Positions 1-5,810 of a stretch of 7,247 nucleotides of DNA are shown here, in pieces; the stretch's first letter is position 1; every line of letters starts with the position of its first letter. Source of the stretch: Gammaproteobacteria bacterium (GTDB lineage Bacteria; Pseudomonadota; Gammaproteobacteria; GRL18); contig DAOVUK010000153.1 of the NCBI GenBank assembly GCA_030632625.1, forward strand, positions 1 through 7,247, written 5' to 3'. The notes beneath the pieces were generated by a model that was not told the origin of the DNA, ran no database searches, and was given only the letters and a program-made list of their open reading frames with translations. Made by a program: the position numbers and the translations under genes.

Positions 1-392
1 AGAAGATATCGCCAGGGAATGGCTGCGTCATTATCACGATAACGATAGAATATCCGTAGATAAAAATGAGATGTTAGTATCGTAAGCACTATGGTGAATA
101 AAGCCAGCATTATTAGATTGCTGGAAACTTTTTTCATCAATCCATCCTGGCTGACATCAACTTCTGACATAATCTGATCGTGTTCATCTCCATGAGAAAT
201 GTCAGTAGAAAGATGGGCTTCAGTCAAATGTATATGCTCAATCGCAACTTCTGTGGAATCATGACTGTATTCCTGTTCATGATCAAAAGTATGCACATGA
301 AGCGTCATACTTTGGGCGAACAATAGCGCAGTGGAGAGTAATAAAACCCACAGGAATAAAGTTCGTTTTTTAATCTGACGGAAAAGAATCAT
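1..392 (-). CDS. Histidine-rich two-span membrane protein, unknown function (3' end cut by window edge)
   Basis: I do not recognise this gene. Reading the minus strand from the ATG at 390-392, the frame stays open for 130 codons to the left edge, so the C-terminus is missing. Residues 1-9 are basic (MILFRQIKK) and are followed by a hydrophobic segment at about 11-27, either a signal peptide or a membrane anchor. Residues 28-90 form an acidic, His-rich stretch: about ten histidines, including HVHTFDH (32-38), HIH (53-55) and HGDEH (67-71). A second hydrophobic span lies at about 93-112, followed by basic residues (RIFYRYR). The likely topology is a periplasmic His-rich loop between two inner-membrane helices. 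Such loops often bind divalent metals, and similar small proteins occur beside metal-efflux genes, but no partner is visible here. No clear ribosome binding site precedes the ATG, so the start is moderately secure. The protein diverges from the hemerythrin gene. Confidence 0.6.
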   Translation of the reverse strand, partial: MILFRQIKKRTLFLWVLLLSTALLFAQSMTLHVHTFDHEQEYSHDSTEVAIEHIHLTEAHLSTDISHGDEHDQIMSEVDVSQDGLMKKVSSNLIMLALFTIVLTILTSHFYLRIFYRYRDNDAAIPWRYL

Positions 393-519
393 TGGCAAAG
401 TTTATATAAATATTGGGCCGAAATCAACTAATAGCCTTGTCCAACGCGGAATGAGTCTGAATTCAGGACAATCACTTCTGCTTTTAATACATTATCAGCC
501 GGAGTCATGATTTATAGCA

Positions 520-548
520 TTGAAAAATACCAATGAATTTCATATGCT
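520..548 (+). promoter_or_regulatory. Putative sigma70-type promoter of the hemerythrin gene
   Basis: TTGAAA at 520-525 matches the -35 consensus TTGACA at 5 of 6 positions. After a 17-bp spacer, TATGCT at 543-548 matches the -10 consensus TATAAT at 4 of 6. Transcription would begin near 555, leaving a leader of about 70 nt before the GTG at 628. If correct, the in-frame TTG at 520 is part of the -35 box and cannot be the start codon. This was found by eye, with no expression evidence. Confidence 0.5.
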
Positions 549-627
549 TCTCAGAGGTGGTATGAACTTTCACCCTTGTGAAAGAATTTCAAGAATTATT
601 AAGGCAACTTCATCAGGAGAAGAGCTT

Positions 628-1029
628 GTGAAAGATTTAATTTGGGACCAATCTCTAAGTGTCCAGGTTCAGGAAATAGATGATGATCACCGCAAACTTG
701 TTGATCTTTTTAATATTCTCAACCATGCTGTTGCAGAAGGAGATGCAAAAAACTACATTGAAGCAGTATTGGAAGAGCTGATATGTTGTACCGTCTGGCA
801 CTTCAGGCATGAGGAACGGTTGATGCTAAAGTATGGTTATGAAGGTCTGGTAGAACACAGGACGGAGCATCAGGAGTTAATTGACAGTGCCAGAGCACTG
901 CAGCAGAAGCTCCTGCGGGAGAACAAAACCATCTCTGGTGAAAATATTGAGTTTCTGGAGTACTGGTTAACCGGGCATATCCTCGGTGCCGATATGCAGC
1001 TGGGAACTTATCTTGGTGAGGAAATGTAG
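628..1029 (+). CDS. Bacteriohemerythrin, single-domain O2-binding di-iron protein
   Basis: Hemerythrins bind O2 reversibly at a non-haem di-iron site. Bacterial single-domain forms are cytosolic and are thought to store, sense or deliver O2. Counting from the GTG at 628, the 133-residue protein has the full ligand set of the family: H21 (in EIDDDH), H58 and E62 (HFRHE), H77 and H81 (HRTEH), H117 and D122 (HILGAD). The four-helix domain fills the whole protein, and no sensor or output domain is attached. The frame extends upstream to a TTG at 520 (169 residues) and passes an ATG at 562. The GTG is preferred because AGGAG lies at 615-619 with 8 nt spacing, because the family normally begins just before the LIWD-type motif (LIWDQSLSV here), and because a likely promoter overlaps the upstream TTG. 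The ATG at 562 has AGAGG only 4 nt away and is the main alternative. It converges on the rnf cluster. Confidence 0.95.
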   Translation: MKDLIWDQSLSVQVQEIDDDHRKLVDLFNILNHAVAEGDAKNYIEAVLEELICCTVWHFRHEERLMLKYGYEGLVEHRTEHQELIDSARALQQKLLRENKTISGENIEFLEYWLTGHILGADMQLGTYLGEEM

Positions 1030-1085
1030 GGCTGCTGATTCAAACTGATATTATTTTATATTAGAACAGAATCACCTTTGCAAAT

Positions 1086-1304
1086 TTAATTGTGATGTTT
1101 TGAGCATAACGAAGAAGCATCAATATAGTGCGATTTTTGCCGTTTCATTTCAGTCTCCTGCTCACCACAGGAGCGACTGCAGCCGCCGCAGCCAGCTTTG
1201 TAACCCTTATAATCCGGATCCTGTCTGGCCAGCCAGCCCTGAAAAATAACCCACAACACACATAACAAAGGTAAAGCTAATAAACTTATGATATATGTCA
1301 GCAT
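1086..1304 (-). CDS. Small Cys-rich single-span membrane protein, NqrM-like, last gene of the rnf cluster
   Basis: The protein has 72 residues. A hydrophobic segment at about 3-21 is followed by a soluble tail with a compact cysteine group: C39, C42 and C46 (CGGCSRSC), plus C15 inside the membrane segment and C67 near the end. This layout, one N-terminal helix then a short Gly/Cys cluster, is that of NqrM (DUF539), which helps assemble the iron centre between NqrD and NqrE of Na+-NQR. It is also the layout of FeoB-associated Cys-rich proteins. The position just after rnfA favours the first, since RnfE and RnfA are homologues of NqrD and NqrE, so a role in RNF iron-centre assembly is a reasonable inference. 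The start is supported by AGAGG (1312-1316) 7 nt before the ATG. The gap to rnfA is 70 bp and contains short tandem repeats. The family assignment is tentative because the protein is very short. Confidence 0.5.
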   Translation of the reverse strand: MLTYIISLLALPLLCVLWVIFQGWLARQDPDYKGYKAGCGGCSRSCGEQETEMKRQKSHYIDASSLCSKHHN

Positions 1305-1330
1305 AAAATAACCTCTGATCTCAGTTTCAG

Positions 1331-1388
1331 CTTGAACTGAACTTATGTTGAACTAGACTTATGTTGAGCTAAACTTATGTTGAACTAA
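1331..1388. repeat. 16-bp tandem repeat, three copies plus a degenerate one, across the rnfA stop codon
   Basis: Three head-to-tail 16-bp units occupy 1341-1356, 1357-1372 and 1373-1388, with sequences acttatgttgaactag, acttatgttgagctaa and acttatgttgaactaa. They differ at only one or two bases. A partial, more degenerate copy (cttgaactga) sits at 1331-1340. The unit at 1373-1388 contains the rnfA stop codon (1375-1377) and its last codons, so the array looks like repeated duplication of the 3' end of rnfA into the gap before the next gene. No function is evident. Confidence 0.9.
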
Positions 1389-1953
1389 ATAAGCCGGCAA
1401 AGCCCATAAACGCCATTGATAAGATACCTGCAATAATCAAATTGAATGCAGTACCGCGTATTAAAGCCGGGACATCATTTATCTCAGTTTCTTCCCGAAT
1501 ACCCGCCATTAAAACCATTGCCAGGGTAAATCCGGCACCTGCACCCAGGGCAAAAGTCAGGCCTTCAACTAAACCATAACCTCGATTAGTGGCAAAAATG
1601 GCCAAACCGAGAATGGCACAGTTTGTGGTGATTAATGGTAAGAAAATTCCCAAAGATTTAAACAGAGACGGGCTGAGTTTTTTTATGCTCATTTCAATAA
1701 ACTGCACAGTACTGGCAATCACAACAATAAAGCTGATTAAGCGCAGATAAGGTGCATATATGAGCACATAGGTATTTAATACCCAGGCACAAAGTGCAGT
1801 GATAACGAGCACAAAGGTGGTTGCCAGACCTAAGCGGAATGATGTCTCCAGCTGTCCTGAGACTCCAAGGAATGGACATAAGCCTAAAAAGTAAGCCAGC
1901 ACAAAGTTATTAACTAACAAAGTACTAATAAAAATCCAGAGTAAATCATCCAT
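1375..1953 (-). CDS. rnfA: RnfA, ion-translocating ferredoxin:NAD+ oxidoreductase membrane subunit A
   Basis: RnfA is an integral inner-membrane subunit that pairs with RnfE around a membrane-embedded iron-sulfur centre and forms part of the ion-transfer path. The 192-residue product has about six hydrophobic helices and aligns by eye along its length with E. coli RsxA (193 residues). Conserved blocks include LLVNNFVLAYFLGLCPFLGV near the N-terminus, IFLPLITTNCAILG in the middle, and AFMGFAGL at the C-terminus. C26 and C112 are the two conserved cysteines expected to ligate the shared iron centre. The ATG at 1951-1953 is chosen over an in-frame TTG at 1971 because GGAG (1963-1966) lies 9 nt upstream and the protein then matches the family N-terminus. 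The start overlaps the rnfE stop by 8 bp (ATGGATGA), which suggests translational coupling. Confidence 0.97.
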   Translation of the reverse strand: MDDLLWIFISTLLVNNFVLAYFLGLCPFLGVSGQLETSFRLGLATTFVLVITALCAWVLNTYVLIYAPYLRLISFIVVIASTVQFIEMSIKKLSPSLFKSLGIFLPLITTNCAILGLAIFATNRGYGLVEGLTFALGAGAGFTLAMVLMAGIREETEINDVPALIRGTAFNLIIAGILSMAFMGFAGLFSST

Positions 1954-2614
1954 TTTTATCGACTCCAGCAACAGCTACCCTTTCCGCTTCAGCCACTTTA
2001 TCCAGAAACTGTCTCCTGCGTTCAGTAAACCAGTTAAAAAACAATAATAGTAAGCCGAGCGTTAAGAAGCCGCCAGGCGGCAGAATCATAATGACCCAGG
2101 GTTCAAAATTTGCACCAAAAAGATCAACGCCGAAAAATGCACCAACGCCCAGTATTTCCCGAACAGAACCCAGAGCAAATAAAGCAATCATAAAACCGCC
2201 AGACATACCGACTGCATCCATAACGGCATATTTAACATTATGTTTTGATGCAAATGCTTCCTGTCTGCCAAGAATCATGCAGTTGGCAACGATTAAAGGA
2301 ATGAAGGCACCTAATTCTTTATGAATGGCAGGCAGCATGGCCAGTAAACTATAGTCAACAACGGTCACAAAAGTGGCGATAATAATAATATATAAGGAGA
2401 TGCGCACCTGTTTCGGGATCCATTGTTTAAAGCTTGACACTAAAAAACTCGAACCCACTAAAACAAAAAAAGTCGCCAGCCCCATAACGACCGCATTAAT
2501 CGCTGAGTTGGTCACTGCTAACATAGGACACATACCAAGAACCTGGACAAAAACGGGGTTATCCCGCCACAGACCTTTGATCATTTCTTCATATGCAGTT
2601 ATATCTGTTGCCAT
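1946..2614 (-). CDS. rnfE: RnfE, ion-translocating ferredoxin:NAD+ oxidoreductase membrane subunit E
   Basis: RnfE is the inner-membrane partner of RnfA and a homologue of NqrD. The 222-residue product has about six membrane helices and the family blocks LWRDNPVFVQVLGMCPMLAV (residues 15-34) and FIPLIVANCMILGR (104-117). C29 and C112 are the conserved cysteines thought to bind the intramembrane iron centre with RnfA. A conserved GSVREILG and an ILPPGGFLTLGLLL helix follow, and the C-terminal tail is charged (FTERRRQFLDKVAEAER). The ATG at 2612-2614 is preferred to a GTG at 2629 because AAAGG (2622-2626) sits about 7 nt upstream. It leaves only 4 bp after the rnfG stop. The length is close to E. 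coli RsxE (231). Identification is very secure. Confidence 0.97.
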   Translation of the reverse strand: MATDITAYEEMIKGLWRDNPVFVQVLGMCPMLAVTNSAINAVVMGLATFFVLVGSSFLVSSFKQWIPKQVRISLYIIIIATFVTVVDYSLLAMLPAIHKELGAFIPLIVANCMILGRQEAFASKHNVKYAVMDAVGMSGGFMIALFALGSVREILGVGAFFGVDLFGANFEPWVIMILPPGGFLTLGLLLLFFNWFTERRRQFLDKVAEAERVAVAGVDKNG

Positions 2615-2618
2615 AATA

Positions 2619-3341
2619 CTACCTTTCACCGCTTTCTTTTGTTACTACAGTTTTTGCTAAGACAGGCTCATTACCTTGCTGAGGAAGACGTGGAGACCAT
2701 TTATTAAAGGCTTTATTAATAATTCGCACCACAGCCTTTGATGAAATAGTTGCTCCTGTAATGGCATCAATTTCATTATCTTTGGATTTTTTACCCTTTT
2801 TTACGGCTTTGATATTTTTCACCATGGGTAAATTGATAAATTCACCGACAAAATCCATATCTTTAAAAATTTTGTCACCTAATCCCGGCGTTTCCCGGCT
2901 GTCCAGAATTTCCATACCCGTTATATTTTTCCTGGAAGAAAGATAGCCGAAGAGTACATGAATTGTATCCTGAAAACCCGGCCCTTTACCCTGTATTGCA
3001 TAGCCGATAAATTTACCCTGTTGATCATAGCCGGCAAACATCATTTCATCATCCATACCATCGGCTTTAACAACCATTAACTTTTTATTGTCTGCACCAC
3101 TGTCATCCTCAGAGAAATGAAGTTTTTGCATAGTGCTGACATTGGGCAGTACTTTAAACACAGCTTCGCGTAATTCTCTGGCTTTGTTTTCTTTAATAGT
3201 ATCAAACGTCAGTATGTATATTGAAATAATGATGATACCCGATATAAAACCCGCGATAGCCATAGAAAAAATCAGACGACTACTGCCCGGTTCCTGGCTC
3301 CGGGCTGAATGAGTTTTGCTATTTTCGTTTGTATTAGTCAT
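2619..3341 (-). CDS. rnfG: RnfG, ion-translocating ferredoxin:NAD+ oxidoreductase flavoprotein subunit G
   Basis: RnfG is anchored by one helix and carries FMN bound by a phosphoester bond to threonine, on the periplasmic face. The 240-residue product has a polar N-terminal tail (1-22), a membrane helix at about 24-45, then a soluble FMN-binding domain. The flavinylation motif is TGATISS (195-201), with T198 as the expected FMN-carrying residue. The family signature ETPGLGDKI lies at 150-158. Attachment needs an ApbE-type flavin transferase, which is not encoded in this window. Compared with what I recall of the family, both ends look somewhat long: the first 22 residues are rich in Ser, Asn and Thr, and about 25 polar residues follow the conserved domain. 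A lysine-rich patch (KKGKKSKDN, 181-189) precedes the FMN motif. The gene starts 8 bp after the rnfD stop, with AAAGGG about 12 nt before the ATG. Confidence 0.95.
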   Translation of the reverse strand: MTNTNENSKTHSARSQEPGSSRLIFSMAIAGFISGIIIISIYILTFDTIKENKARELREAVFKVLPNVSTMQKLHFSEDDSGADNKKLMVVKADGMDDEMMFAGYDQQGKFIGYAIQGKGPGFQDTIHVLFGYLSSRKNITGMEILDSRETPGLGDKIFKDMDFVGEFINLPMVKNIKAVKKGKKSKDNEIDAITGATISSKAVVRIINKAFNKWSPRLPQQGNEPVLAKTVVTKESGER

Positions 3342-3349
3342 TAGTCTAT

Positions 3350-4360
3350 TTAACCCTTTCGGCCAAAAATCCTGGGTTGAGTATAACGATCAATAAGAGG
3401 GGTTGCGGCATTCATTAATAAAATGGCATAAAGCATGCCTTCCGGTAAACCACCATATAAACGGATCAGAACCACCAGAAAGCCAATACCGATACCAAAA
3501 ATCCAGCATCCTTTGGGTGTGAGTGGTGACGTCACCGGATCGGTGGCCATAAAAAAAGTGCCCAGCAGCAAGCCGCCGGAAAATAAAGTAAATAAAGGTG
3601 AGGGATAGACATCACCATTGCTTATAAACATGATCAAAGAAAACAGGGCTGCAGTTAAAAATATGGCAGCAGGAATTCGCCAGTCAATACTGCGTCTTAA
3701 TAAAAGAAAAATGCCTCCCAGCAATAAAAGCAAACTGCTGGTCTCCCCTATTGAACCTGCGGTATTTCCCATAAAAAGTGCCCCCAGCGCAGTGCTCTGA
3801 TGTTCAAACTTCATTAAGCCTAAGGGTGTTGCTGCACTGAGGGCATCATATTGACCCTGCATAAACGGCAGTGCCAGATTACTGCTGTGAATTTGAAAAA
3901 ATTCACCCGGACCACCTGCTGCACCCCAGGTTGTCATGGCAATGGGAAATGTGCCTAATAAAAAAGCACGTCCTAATAAGGCAGGATTAAAAATATTCGT
4001 GCCTAAACCACCCCAAATCACTTTACCCAGTCCGATACTCACCGCACCACCAAGAAAAGCCATCCACAGAGGCAAACCCGGCGGCAGGGTTAAACCTAAG
4101 AGCAGGCCGGTCAGACCCGCGCTGGTATCACTCAGAGCAAAGCGTCGTTTTTCTTTATCAGTAAAAACCCACTCTGTTAACACCGCACCTGCAATTGATA
4201 CACTAAGAATAAGTAAAGCGCTGAGCCCAAAAAACCACAGGGCTGCACAGCTTGCCGGTAAAAGAGCAATCCATACATCTTTCATTGCCGCAGGGGTGGT
4301 TAATTCCTGGCGCAATAAAGGTGCTGATTGCAGTAAAAGTCTGGGATCTTTATTTTTCAT
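3350..4360 (-). CDS. rnfD: RnfD, ion-translocating ferredoxin:NAD+ oxidoreductase membrane flavoprotein subunit D
   Basis: RnfD is a polytopic inner-membrane subunit with covalent FMN, homologous to NqrB, and is placed at the electron-to-ion coupling site of the complex. The 336-residue protein has about nine or ten hydrophobic helices. Family landmarks are SDTSAGLTGLLLGLTLPPGLP (around 77-97), GLGTNIFNPALLGRAFL (118-134), and the flavinylation motif LSAATPLG (174-181), where T178 is the expected FMN attachment site. Later blocks include FFMATDPVTSPLTPKG and RLYGGLPEGMLYAILLMNAATPLID. It begins 56 bp after the rnfC stop, a gap partly filled by a 16-bp tandem duplication. No convincing Shine-Dalgarno sequence precedes the ATG at 4358-4360, so initiation may be weak or coupled to upstream translation. 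Length and motifs are normal, and the identification is very secure. Confidence 0.97.
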   Translation of the reverse strand: MKNKDPRLLLQSAPLLRQELTTPAAMKDVWIALLPASCAALWFFGLSALLILSVSIAGAVLTEWVFTDKEKRRFALSDTSAGLTGLLLGLTLPPGLPLWMAFLGGAVSIGLGKVIWGGLGTNIFNPALLGRAFLLGTFPIAMTTWGAAGGPGEFFQIHSSNLALPFMQGQYDALSAATPLGLMKFEHQSTALGALFMGNTAGSIGETSSLLLLLGGIFLLLRRSIDWRIPAAIFLTAALFSLIMFISNGDVYPSPLFTLFSGGLLLGTFFMATDPVTSPLTPKGCWIFGIGIGFLVVLIRLYGGLPEGMLYAILLMNAATPLIDRYTQPRIFGRKG

Positions 4361-4378
4361 TGCTATTGATGGTCATAA

Positions 4379-4410
4379 AGGTTCTGCTGTTTATAGGTTC
4401 TGCTGTTGAT
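4379..4410. repeat. 16-bp tandem duplication between rnfC and rnfD
   Basis: Two adjacent 16-bp units at 4379-4394 and 4395-4410, aggttctgctgtttat and aggttctgctgttgat, differ at a single base. They lie just outside the rnfC stop codon (4417-4419) and make up more than half of the 56-bp rnfC-rnfD gap. The unit length equals that of the unrelated array after rnfA. The duplication lengthens the untranslated stretch ahead of rnfD, and no other role is visible. Confidence 0.9.
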
Positions 4411-4416
4411 AATAGT

Positions 4417-5784
4417 TCAATGGCTTTCTGCCTTTCTGTTTCTCAGGTTGTCTTTCGCTGTGCGAATATGTTGTACAATCGGAATATTAGAGGGACAGGC
4501 ATAGGTACAGGCACCACATTCCACACAATCCATCACATGATATTTATCCTGCATCTCTGTAAACAGTCTGGCCTTGCCTAATAAAGCCAGACGTGACGGA
4601 TTCAGGAAATAAGGGCAAGCTTCAAGACAGCGGGCACAGCGAATACAGGGGTATTCTCTGGGACGGGATGTCTCGTTTTCAGTAAAAGCCAGAATCCCTG
4701 ATGTGCCTTTAAGAATAGGCGCATCCAGATCAGCAATGGGAGTACCCATCATCGGCCCGCCGCTAATGACTTCACGAGTCTGTTCTTTTAAGCCCCCGGC
4801 AAAATCCAGCACATCTCTTATCGGTGTGCCTATCGGCACAATCAGATTGGCCGGCTCATGAACACCCGGGCCGGCAAGCGTCACAATACGCTCAATCAGG
4901 GGCATGCCATGATCAAAATAATCAGCCAATGCAACAATAGTACCTACATTATTGACTGCAATGCCAATATCACGAGGTAATTTCCCCGCTGGAAGTTCTT
5001 TATTATAAATGCTTTTGATGAGCATTTTTTCTGCACCCTGAGGATATTTTACTTCCAGAGGTACAATATCTATGGCCATATCAGTCGTTAGGTATTTTTT
5101 CAATTGAGTGATTGACTCAGGCTTATTTTTTTCCACGCCAATAGCAACTCGATCAGCTCCTAATTGCCGGCGTAAAATTTCACTGCCGCGCAATACCGCT
5201 TCAGGACGCTCAACCATCAGGCGGTGATCATTGGTTAAATACGGCTCACACTCCGCACCGTTGACCAGCAAGTCTGTGATTTGCTGTTCATCAGGAATGG
5301 CGTATTTCACATGACTGGGAAAAGCTGCGCCGCCCATACCGACAATACCGGACATTTGCACTGCATCAATAAACTCAGCAATGTCCATATCCCGGACATT
5401 AGTTGAGTTTGTTTGTATCTTTATAAACTGCTGTGTGGCATAGGGATCAGCTGCAATTTCTATGGCCATTTTAAACGATCCATCAACATAGCGATGCATA
5501 CCAATATCAGATATTTTTCCTGTCACAGGGCTATGCAGGGCTGTTGAAATAAAGCCTTTAGGTCTGGCAATTAATTCACCACGCTGTACCACGTCACCTA
5601 CTTTGACTATGGGTTCAGCCGGCACCCCGATATGCTGTCCAAGCGGCATAATATAGCGACTCACAAATGGCACGCGTTGAATCGGCAGGTTTTCTGTCTG
5701 CTCTTTATGATGCCGCGGATGCACACCATGAGAGAAGCTGTTGCCTAGAGAAAACAATCGGCCTAATGAAAAGAAATTGGACAT
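4417..5784 (-). CDS. rnfC: RnfC, ion-translocating ferredoxin:NAD+ oxidoreductase Fe-S/NADH-binding subunit C
   Basis: RnfC is the cytoplasmic peripheral subunit that carries flavin and two [4Fe-4S] clusters and exchanges electrons with NAD(H). The 455-residue protein has an N-terminal domain with a GVHPRHHK motif (20-27), related to the family GG[IV]HP..K signature. A barrel-sandwich segment follows, with KVGDVVQRGELIA (61-73) and HSPVTGKI (84-91). Next is the nucleotide/flavin-binding domain with GIVGMGGAAFPSHVK (146-160) and NGAECEPYLTNDHRLM. The C-terminus has two cluster motifs: C380, C383, C386 and C390, and C420, C423, C426 and C430. It lacks the long Ala/Lys-rich C-terminal repeats of E. 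coli RsxC (about 740 residues), as many RnfC proteins do. The start is an ATG 26 bp after the stop of the PFOR-like gene, with AGGA at 12 nt spacing, which is rather far. The first 15 residues contain a repeated FSLG. Confidence 0.95.
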   Translation of the reverse strand: MSNFFSLGRLFSLGNSFSHGVHPRHHKEQTENLPIQRVPFVSRYIMPLGQHIGVPAEPIVKVGDVVQRGELIARPKGFISTALHSPVTGKISDIGMHRYVDGSFKMAIEIAADPYATQQFIKIQTNSTNVRDMDIAEFIDAVQMSGIVGMGGAAFPSHVKYAIPDEQQITDLLVNGAECEPYLTNDHRLMVERPEAVLRGSEILRRQLGADRVAIGVEKNKPESITQLKKYLTTDMAIDIVPLEVKYPQGAEKMLIKSIYNKELPAGKLPRDIGIAVNNVGTIVALADYFDHGMPLIERIVTLAGPGVHEPANLIVPIGTPIRDVLDFAGGLKEQTREVISGGPMMGTPIADLDAPILKGTSGILAFTENETSRPREYPCIRCARCLEACPYFLNPSRLALLGKARLFTEMQDKYHVMDCVECGACTYACPSNIPIVQHIRTAKDNLRNRKAESH

Positions 5785-5810
5785 TGTAAAGCTGGATCCT
5801 GAAAGTTTAT

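Noticed and set aside
393..440. Possible minus-strand promoter for the His-rich gene (TTGATT, 17-bp spacer, TAAACT).
   Set aside because: Each box matches consensus at only 4 of 6 positions, and transcription would begin at or after the ATG, so the support is too weak.
457..466. Perfect 10-bp palindrome CTGAATTCAG in the divergent intergenic region, as an operator.
   Set aside because: Palindromes of this length are expected by chance, it does not extend, and it matches no regulator site that I know.
1034..1076. Possible bidirectional terminator between hemerythrin and the Cys-rich gene (TGATTC at 1036-1041 and GAATCA at 1069-1074).
   Set aside because: Only 6 bp of stem around a 27-nt AT-rich loop, with no further good pairing and no clean T-run after the stem on either strand. 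The convergent arrangement makes a terminator likely somewhere here, but this sequence alone does not show one.
1086..1388. CRISPR array or mobile element suggested by the short repeats.
   Set aside because: The 16-bp units are directly adjacent with no spacers, and there are no inverted ends or transposase genes.
2091..2660. Plus-strand open frames opposite rnfE (2091-2324 and 2373-2660).
   Set aside because: Antisense shadows of a conserved membrane protein gene.
3936..4409. Plus-strand open frame of 157 codons opposite rnfD.
   Set aside because: It lies antisense to rnfD, its product is an unstructured basic sequence, and no homology is recognisable. It is a shadow of the rnfD codons.
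4252..4581. Plus-strand open frame of 109 codons across the rnfC-rnfD boundary.
   Set aside because: Antisense to the ends of two clearly conserved genes, with no ribosome binding site and no family resemblance.
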